Positions 57,565-64,000 of a stretch of DNA of 64,000 nt are shown piece by piece; the stretch's first letter is position 1, and the number at the start of each line of letters is the position of its first letter. The notes beneath the pieces are model-generated. The model worked only from the letters and a program-made list of their open reading frames with translations. It searched no databases and had not been told where the DNA came from. A program made the translations under genes and the position numbers. Origin of the DNA: Aliikangiella coralliicola (GTDB taxonomy: Bacteria; Pseudomonadota; Gammaproteobacteria; Enterobacterales; Kangiellaceae). The stretch is from positions 1 to 64,000 of the forward strand of contig NZ_ML660170.1 in the NCBI RefSeq assembly GCF_007004725.1, in the 5' to 3' direction.

Positions 57565-58424
57565 GTTGCTTTACGTTGGTAAATTCTGGACTCATCGTCA
57601 ATAACTTTGAGCGATCTAAAAATACGAGAGGTGTCCAAACTTTCCTTTGCACCAATGACGAGATAACCATTATTAACAACGGAATCGAATAATAAATCAA
57701 GTACTCTATTCTGCAAATCGAAGTCGAAATAAATCATCACATTACGGCACAAAACCAACTCGCAAGAACAAAATACGCTATCCTGTACTAAATTATGACT
57801 AGTAAAATGAATATGATCTAATAAACTCTGTGACAGTTTTTGTTTTCCATAACCGGTCGAGAAGTATCGACTCAAACTATCAGCCCCTCCACTCATTTGA
57901 TAACGCATAGCGTCTTCTCTTTGCAGGTTTTTCCGCAATACTCCCGACTTGGCTTGCTCTAATGTTTCGGTATTAATATCCGTTGCGTAAATTTTTGCTC
58001 TATTCAGTAGTCCAAATTCCTTGAGAATGATCGCAATCGAATAAACTTCTTCTCCACTAGCACAACCAGCTACCCAAATATTAATCCGGGGAAAACTCGA
58101 AAGATAAGGAAACACCAACTCATTCATTTTTAAGTAAGAGTGAGGATGACGGAATAAATCGGAAACATTAACCGTCAAATCGTTGATTAATTTTTGACGG
58201 TAGTTTTCGTTGTGAGCCAGTAGCGGAATTAATTCTGAAATTGATTTGAGTCCGACAGAGTCAATATAAGCCTTAACTCTGCGCTTTAATGAAGACTTGG
58301 CATACCCTGAGAGATCGTAACCGGAGAAAACTTTGATCGCCTCAACTAATAAGTTAACTTCTCTTGTTTCAATATCGACCTTTGAATTCATATCAACACA
58401 TCGCTCCATAGAGCTTACAGCCAT
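57561..58424 (-). CDS. CheR-type protein methyltransferase
   Basis: 287 residues from the ATG at 58424, which overlaps the kinase end; an internal ATG at 58391 has a GGAG upstream and is a real alternative. CheR features: VNVSDLFRHP, SAM-binding WVAGCASGEEVYSIAI, YATDINTETLEQAKSG, and LVLCRNVMIYFD. It methylates glutamates of receptor-like proteins. The tight link to the hybrid kinase and CheB suggests adaptation-like control of the kinase itself, as proposed for CheB/CheR-kinase fusions. Confidence 0.93.
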   Translation of the reverse strand: MAVSSMERCVDMNSKVDIETREVNLLVEAIKVFSGYDLSGYAKSSLKRRVKAYIDSVGLKSISELIPLLAHNENYRQKLINDLTVNVSDLFRHPHSYLKMNELVFPYLSSFPRINIWVAGCASGEEVYSIAIILKEFGLLNRAKIYATDINTETLEQAKSGVLRKNLQREDAMRYQMSGGADSLSRYFSTGYGKQKLSQSLLDHIHFTSHNLVQDSVFCSCELVLCRNVMIYFDFDLQNRVLDLLFDSVVNNGYLVIGAKESLDTSRIFRSLKVIDDESRIYQRKAT

Positions 58425-61400
58425 AACTTAATCATTGTAAGCAATTGATCGATATCTACCGGTTTAGTTAAGTAGTCATTGGCACCCGCCTGTATACATT
58501 TTTCTTTATCACCAGGCATCGCATTCGCTGTTACAGCTATCATCGCTAACTCTTTATATTCTGCCTGTTTTCTTATTCTTCGCATTGTTTCATAGCCGTC
58601 CATTTCAGGCATCATGATGTCCATTAAAATTAGTTCAATATCATTTTGCTCATTCAACAAGTCAATGCATTGTTGACCGCTGGAAGCTAAGCGAACCGTG
58701 AGTTTGTTTTTCCTTAGCACCTTCGCTAACGCAAATGTATTTCGCATATCATCATCGACTAATAAAATAGTCCGTCCCTCAAAGTCATTATCTGTGACAT
58801 CTAACTGTATTTTCTCATCGTTTCTTTCAACTAGTGAATCACCTTCAGTCTGACTCGATAGCTGATTAGCAAACAAATGAACTTCGTCGAGTAACCGCTC
58901 TGGAGAGCGTATCGATTTAGTAATGATGTTACCGGTAAAAGGCTCTAGCCTTTCAAGTTCAGTATCAGAAATATCTTTGCCTGTATAGATAAACACCGTG
59001 GGCAACTCAATTTTTTCCTGTGATGTTTTTTCAAGCAATTCAAATCCCGAAATATCTGGCAAATTGAGATCGAGTATCATCGCATCATAAGAAGTGTTTT
59101 TTAGCTCTTCAAGTGCTTGATAACCATTATCGATGCCTCGGATGTTGACATTCTCTTTTTCAAACAATTTTTTTAGTGCATATAGGGTCGCCTGATCATT
59201 TTCAACTGCGAGAATTTCGACTCGTTTGTTTTCCTTATTGAGAGATTGAATTATTTGAGCAAGTTTTTGATTGCTAACGGGTTTCGTCGCGAAACCACTC
59301 AACTCAAGTTCATTGACATTTTGAAGATTATCAAGCGCACTAATCATATGAACGGGAATATTTTCGAGTGAAGGTGTTTTACGCATTTGTCCAAGAATTT
59401 CGCCGCCATCTAATCCCGGTAACATATAATCTAAAATAACGCCGCTAACCGGGTATTTCTCAGCTAATGCCAGTCCGGACTCTCCGTCTGTGGCAACAAC
59501 AGCCTGGCAATTTTGCTTATGACAAACATCTACCAGGATTTTCAAAAATTTAACATCATCTTCGATAACCAGGACCAACTTTTTACTATTATCTAATCGA
59601 TCTCTATCATCGGTGAAAGGCGGTGGCGTCGGGTTGATTTTATTAATTGCGACAGGAGTTACTGGAGAGTCGTCTGAAGTAAAAGTGGAAGGCTCTGACA
59701 ACATGACTTGTTTGTGTTCTAATGGTAAAAATAAACTGAAAGTAGAACCGCTTCCAGGCACGCTTTTTAACTTAATATCACCACCAAGCAACCTGGCAAA
59801 ACTTAATGCGATAGAAAGACCTAAACCGGTTCCACCGTGAGTTCTACTGGTTGTTCCATCTGCCTGCTGAAATGCCTCGAATACAGCTTCTTGCTTGTCT
59901 TCTGCAATACCAATACCCGTATCTATCACACTAAAACTAAGCACTTGGTTTTGATCGACAAGAATACCTTCACTGTGTTTCACTGTAACATCTAATAAAA
60001 CTCTCCCATCCGCAGTAAATTTAATCGCATTACTGATCAGATTAGTAAGTATTTGCCCCAATTTTTTACCGTCGGTCACGACAAATTCAGGAACGTCTTT
60101 AGCACAACGAATTTCAAAATCAATTTTCTTGTCTTCCGCCATATGCTTAAAGCGACCATTCAAAACAATCATAAAATCACTGATTCTCACATCCTCAGCA
60201 ATCAGCTTCATCTGACCCGCTTCTACTTTAGACAAATCAAGAATTTCATTAATTAGCTCTAATAAATTATGACCGCTTTCCTGAATAATCTTTGCTGACT
60301 CAACTTCATCATTCGACAAATGGCCTTCATCATTTTCAGCCAATGAACGTGCAAGAATTAATAAACTGTTAAGCGGCGTACGTAACTCATGGGACATGTT
60401 TGCCAGAAATTCCGACTTATACTTACTCGCCTCCTCAATCGCTTTCGCTTTTTCTTCGCTATCCTTGTGTGCTTTCTTTAAGTTTTCTTGTTGGCGTCTC
60501 AAGTCTCGGCTTTTCTCTGACAAGGCTTCGTTAGTGACACGAAGTTCTTCTTGCTGGGCCTGAAGCTCTTCAGATTGACTCTGGCTTTCCTTGAGCATTT
60601 CTAACACGTGATCTCTTTGATTAAGTGTAATTAAAGTTACTGCTATGTTTTCTGAACTCTTTTCGAGCAGTAACTTTGCTTTGGACGTCACGTCATCTAG
60701 CCATGCAAGCTCAACAACAGCGATTGTATCTCCATTGTATACAAACGGAAAAATCAAAATTGACTTTGGCGGGCTCTCTCCTATTCCAGACTGAATGACC
60801 ACGTAGTTTTCCGGGACATTTTCTACTAACAAAGGTTTCCCTTCTTTTGCAGCCTGGCCGATTAACCCATCACCTAGCTTGATTCTAGTTCTCTGATTTT
60901 GACTGGTATCTAAACCAAATGAGCCTCTTAATCGTAGTTCGGAATCCTCTGCCCAATAAAAAGCGCCGTGTTGCGCCTGTAAATATCGAACGAGTTGACT
61001 AAGTAAACTTTGTGCTAATTCCGACTTATCCTGTGCACCACGCATCAAGTTGTTTAATTCTCGAATACCACTTTCGTACCATTCCCTTTCACTTATTTCT
61101 CTTCTATTTCGTTTGATATTGGAAAGCATTTTATTGTAACCACTGGCAAGTTCCCCAATTTCAGTCTGATCTTCTATGTTGACCTCTATGTCCAGATTCC
61201 CCAAACTCGCTTCACGGACGCCCCCGGTTAATTTTAAAATCGGCTTAACAATTTTTTGAGCAATTGGTATCGCAATACACAGGATAATCAATATACTCAA
61301 AGAAGTTAGTATGAGAAAAATCTTTAATAATGTTTGAGTTGTCGAATAAACATGTTGTGTTTCAACCTGTGCAACAACGCCCCATACGACATTCGCAATT

Positions 61401-62326
61401 TGAATTGGTTGAATGACGGCAAGTAACTCTCTCCCCTCGGGTTCTCTATAGGTAACATCCTCTTGATTTGCATCGACTATTTCATTGTCTTTAATGTGAT
61501 GGTTAAACCAGCTATCAATCTCTTTCGATTCAAATCGAGTTGACAATGGTGCCTTTCCTGTAGAGCGAGCGACACTGGTCCTAAACACATGATCTATCCC
61601 TACCAGAAAAATTTCCTCTTTTTGCGACTGAATTGTCGAAGCTTGCTCGGAAACCAGTGTATTCATTGTATTATCGGTAATTTCCAGAACTAATACTCCG
61701 CTGACATTCCCCTCATCATCAATCAGTGCTTTGGTAAAGAAACCATAAACTTCGTCATCCGCTTCAAAATATTCAAGGTCCGAAAAAAAAGCGTCTTCGC
61801 TTTTCAATGACAACTTAACGCTTTTTGATAACCTTGTTGTTGATAACTTTTCGGAGAAAAGGTTGGTACCTAAATCTGAACTTTTTTTCAATGTGAATAG
61901 TATATTCCCTTGACTATCGACTAGCTTCACATCGGAGTAGCCATATGTTTTCCCAAAAACCTCTAAGTCTCCCCCAAGCTTATCGATAATTGAATTCCAT
62001 TGATAACCTTTAACAAAAGTTGCGATCGTTTTATCACTTTCTTTAAAAGCACTTTCCAGAAGCTTAAGAAACTCGACGTTTGAATAGCGATCAGATTCAG
62101 CATATAAATCTTTTATCATTATCTCGAAATATAAGCTGATAGATTTTGATTGAAGCAACGCTAGCGCTTTTAAGTTTTCAATCGCCGCAGTTTCAACCTC
62201 ATTGCTAACATAACGATAGCCGATTCCTGATAGCATCAATAGTGGAAAGATGGCCATTGAGACCATATTGATGAGTAGCCGTCTCCCTAAACTTTTTTTA
62301 CTTTTTATTTTTTCGGTTTCGCTCAT
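58415..62326 (-). CDS. Hybrid sensor kinase: Cache, HAMP, GAF, HisKA, HATPase, three receivers
   Basis: 1303 residues from the ATG at 62326. Membrane helix at about 15-37, periplasmic double Cache domain to about 320, second helix at about 338-358, HAMP to about 412, GAF at about 428-560 and coiled coil to about 630. HisKA has His near 646 (NMSHELRTPLNSLL). HATPase carries NLISNAIKF and GTGLGLSIAL. Three receivers start near 915 (VLVIEDD, ILDYMLP), 1037 (LAVENDQ, ILDLNLP) and 1187 (LLVDDD, LMDIMMPEMDGY). The second receiver has only one acidic residue at its first site. It senses small ligands through Cache. Co-operonic with a GGDEF-EAL protein, CheR and CheB. Confidence 0.95.
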   Translation of the reverse strand: MSETEKIKSKKSLGRRLLINMVSMAIFPLLMLSGIGYRYVSNEVETAAIENLKALALLQSKSISLYFEIMIKDLYAESDRYSNVEFLKLLESAFKESDKTIATFVKGYQWNSIIDKLGGDLEVFGKTYGYSDVKLVDSQGNILFTLKKSSDLGTNLFSEKLSTTRLSKSVKLSLKSEDAFFSDLEYFEADDEVYGFFTKALIDDEGNVSGVLVLEITDNTMNTLVSEQASTIQSQKEEIFLVGIDHVFRTSVARSTGKAPLSTRFESKEIDSWFNHHIKDNEIVDANQEDVTYREPEGRELLAVIQPIQIANVVWGVVAQVETQHVYSTTQTLLKIFLILTSLSILIILCIAIPIAQKIVKPILKLTGGVREASLGNLDIEVNIEDQTEIGELASGYNKMLSNIKRNRREISEREWYESGIRELNNLMRGAQDKSELAQSLLSQLVRYLQAQHGAFYWAEDSELRLRGSFGLDTSQNQRTRIKLGDGLIGQAAKEGKPLLVENVPENYVVIQSGIGESPPKSILIFPFVYNGDTIAVVELAWLDDVTSKAKLLLEKSSENIAVTLITLNQRDHVLEMLKESQSQSEELQAQQEELRVTNEALSEKSRDLRRQQENLKKAHKDSEEKAKAIEEASKYKSEFLANMSHELRTPLNSLLILARSLAENDEGHLSNDEVESAKIIQESGHNLLELINEILDLSKVEAGQMKLIAEDVRISDFMIVLNGRFKHMAEDKKIDFEIRCAKDVPEFVVTDGKKLGQILTNLISNAIKFTADGRVLLDVTVKHSEGILVDQNQVLSFSVIDTGIGIAEDKQEAVFEAFQQADGTTSRTHGGTGLGLSIALSFARLLGGDIKLKSVPGSGSTFSLFLPLEHKQVMLSEPSTFTSDDSPVTPVAINKINPTPPPFTDDRDRLDNSKKLVLVIEDDVKFLKILVDVCHKQNCQAVVATDGESGLALAEKYPVSGVILDYMLPGLDGGEILGQMRKTPSLENIPVHMISALDNLQNVNELELSGFATKPVSNQKLAQIIQSLNKENKRVEILAVENDQATLYALKKLFEKENVNIRGIDNGYQALEELKNTSYDAMILDLNLPDISGFELLEKTSQEKIELPTVFIYTGKDISDTELERLEPFTGNIITKSIRSPERLLDEVHLFANQLSSQTEGDSLVERNDEKIQLDVTDNDFEGRTILLVDDDMRNTFALAKVLRKNKLTVRLASSGQQCIDLLNEQNDIELILMDIMMPEMDGYETMRRIRKQAEYKELAMIAVTANAMPGDKEKCIQAGANDYLTKPVDIDQLLTMIKLWL

Positions 62327-62361
62327 TGAAAACAACCCTGTTTACCCTATCGACAAATGTA

Positions 62362-64000
62362 TTAGTCATCTAAACCATTGGGGAGTCTTTCAGACTGGCT
62401 AACATAGTTTTCTAACCAGATCCGTAGTTCGTTAATAGGTAGCGGTTTGCTAAAATAGTATCCCTGTGCAAAGTCACAACCTTCTTGTTTCAAGTATTCT
62501 AACTGCGCCGCTGTCTCGATCCCTTCGGCAATAACTTTTAGTTCAAGGCCATGAGCCATCGCAATGATGGCTCGAATAAGTACCATGTCTTCTTTAACGT
62601 CAGGAATGCCAGTAACAAAACTTTTGTCTATTTTTACTGTGCTGATTGGGCAGCGTTTCAAATAACTCAAGGCAGAATAGCCGGTGCCAAAATCATCAAC
62701 TGAAAACTCAATTCCTAAATCGTTAATCGCTTTTAATTGCTCACTGACTTCTCGTGAATCGTCTAACAGCAACCTTTCAGTAATTTCAATCTCTAAGTTT
62801 TCTGGCTTGATCTTCCTGGTTTTTATCGCCTTAAGGACAGTTTTGTACCAAATTGAATTCCTGAACTGTAATGTTGATGCGTTGACCGCAACCTTAAGCG
62901 TTAGTGGCAATACTGAGGATAACTCTGAAATAACGTCAACAGATCGTTCAAATACCCAGGCGCCTATATTATGAATGAGCCCGGTAGATTCAGCGATGGG
63001 AATAAAGTACTCGGGAGAAACATTGCCCAACTCAGGATTATTCCAGCGTAGCAATGCTTCAACACCAACTATTTTTTCCTGTTGCGCATCGACCACCGGT
63101 TGATAATAAACGTCAAATTCGTCTCTTTCTATAGCGTGTCGAAGTAACTTTTCAACTTTAACTCGCTTATGAGCCGCCGCATCCATTTCCTCAGAGAAAA
63201 AGCTAAATGTATTTTTACCAATTTGCTTCGATTTATACATAGCAATATCAGCGTAATCCACCAATTTTGAAGGATCATCAATTTGCTCAGGATAGACGCA
63301 TACGCCGATACTCGCGCTTAATACGATTTCTTCGTTTTCGATTAACATGCACTTCTTTGATGCATGTAAAACTTGGCGAATCCTACCAATCAGGTTTTGT
63401 GAATCTTCAACGTCGGCAAATAAAATGACAAATTCATCGCCGCCAAAACGGGCTACGGTATCTGTTTTTCTGACAAGCTTGGTAAAACGATCTGCAATTT
63501 TGATTAGCACTGCGTCGCCAATTTTATGTCCCAGGCTATCGTTAACAGATTTGAATCCATCTAAATCAATAAACAACATCGCAAACTGGGTTCCATCTCT
63601 TTGCGATCTGGCTGTTGCTCTCTCAATTTCAAGAAATAACCGGCGACGATTTGGCAACCCGGTTAGAAGATCGTGATCGGCGAGAAATTTATTTTTATCC
63701 TCTAGTTCATTTCTTGTTCTGATCTCTTGTTCAAGGCCAAATTTTAAACGCCATAACTCCATGAACAAGGATATTTTCGCCGATAATATATCGGGTTGAA
63801 CAGGCTTTGTAATATAGTCAATAGCACCGGAAGAGTATCCTCTTAATACGTGTTGTTCATCACGATGCACAGCTGTAATAAATATAATGGGGATATTTTG
63901 TGTTTGCTCTTCTTCTCTTAATAATTCTGCAGTTTCATACCCATCCATAACAGGCATTTGTACATCTAACAAAATCAACCCAAGATTGTTGAGTTCGATA
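62362..64000 (-). CDS. REC-GGDEF-EAL cyclic-di-GMP protein, 5' end beyond the window
   Basis: Partial: the frame is open to the window edge, reading IELNNLGLILLDVQMPVMDGYE from the border inward, so only the second half of the receiver is seen. GGDEF domain with RFGGDEF and the RKTD inhibitory site five residues before it. The EAL domain has VGVEALLRW, EITERLLL, DDFGTGYSAL, KIDKSF and VIAEGIET, all intact. It may both make and break c-di-GMP, controlled by phosphorylation. It ends 36 bp before the kinase start, so the kinase likely phosphorylates it. Confidence 0.95.
   Translation of the reverse strand, partial: IELNNLGLILLDVQMPVMDGYETAELLREEEQTQNIPIIFITAVHRDEQHVLRGYSSGAIDYITKPVQPDILSAKISLFMELWRLKFGLEQEIRTRNELEDKNKFLADHDLLTGLPNRRRLFLEIERATARSQRDGTQFAMLFIDLDGFKSVNDSLGHKIGDAVLIKIADRFTKLVRKTDTVARFGGDEFVILFADVEDSQNLIGRIRQVLHASKKCMLIENEEIVLSASIGVCVYPEQIDDPSKLVDYADIAMYKSKQIGKNTFSFFSEEMDAAAHKRVKVEKLLRHAIERDEFDVYYQPVVDAQQEKIVGVEALLRWNNPELGNVSPEYFIPIAESTGLIHNIGAWVFERSVDVISELSSVLPLTLKVAVNASTLQFRNSIWYKTVLKAIKTRKIKPENLEIEITERLLLDDSREVSEQLKAINDLGIEFSVDDFGTGYSALSYLKRCPISTVKIDKSFVTGIPDVKEDMVLIRAIIAMAHGLELKVIAEGIETAAQLEYLKQEGCDFAQGYYFSKPLPINELRIWLENYVSQSERLPNGLDD

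Overview
The window looks like a chromosomal segment of a free-living, probably marine or aquatic gammaproteobacterium of moderately low GC. This is inferred from family content (NhaA, MATE, NtrC-type regulator, GH18 chitinase with PKD domains, 3-keto-sugar catabolic genes, Cache-HAMP hybrid kinase, GGDEF-EAL). I see no rRNA, tRNA, CRISPR array, transposase or integrase. The species cannot be fixed from the sequence alone; a Kangiellaceae-, Alteromonadales- or Oceanospirillales-like host is a guess.

Layout. 0-3 kb is sparse and odd: a free-standing acyl carrier protein of the AcpK type, a 63-residue orphan, about 1 kb holding only tiny ORFs (two with very good ribosome binding sites), and a ParB-like protein with no ParA. 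3-9.2 kb: nhaA, an orphan Rap1a/Tai-type immunity-like gene, then a LysR regulator, a small membrane protein, an SbtA-type bicarbonate transporter and purE-purK in one direction. The same 16-bp palindrome lies upstream of the regulator and of the transporter unit. 9.2-18.5 kb: a protein with a minisatellite-encoded Val-Leu-Arg-Lys-Lys tail, then an NtrY/NtrC-like pair divergent from a membrane-protein and MacB/FtsX-type ABC operon. That operon has a textbook sigma-54 promoter and three enhancer-like repeats. 18.6-26.5 kb: a secreted chitinase, arfB, an AraC regulator with YHS and MAPEG genes, and a LysR regulator divergent from glutathione-dependent formaldehyde dehydrogenase.

26.5-36.0 kb is the least ordinary block. 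Five genes run on the minus strand: a two-helix membrane protein, a periplasmic protein translationally coupled to it, a secreted or membrane-anchored ClpP-fold protease-like protein, a subtilase with no signal peptide but a C-terminal membrane anchor, and a 1633-residue beta-rich protein. I cannot match this set to a described system; it is my main candidate for a new one. 36.4-42.7 kb holds small accessory genes (DUF1428, an Imm35-like protein, a TPR protein), an ECF sigma/anti-sigma module and a YebC/YeeN-family gene.

42.9-47.3 kb: a MATE transporter, a YjdF-like membrane protein, and a cytochrome cd1 nitrite reductase carrying an extra N-terminal cytochrome c domain, preceded by an FNR/DNR-type box. 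47.8-55.8 kb: a six-gene sugar-oxidation operon (Gfo/Idh oxidoreductase, two TIM-barrel isomerase/epimerase proteins, MFS transporter, Tat-exported small subunit, GMC dehydrogenase) divergent from a PAS-AraC regulator, consistent with a 3-keto-glycoside route. 55.8-64 kb: a signalling operon (REC-GGDEF-EAL, three-receiver hybrid kinase, CheR, receiver-less CheB) followed by an orphan periplasmic substrate-binding protein; the first gene runs off the window edge.
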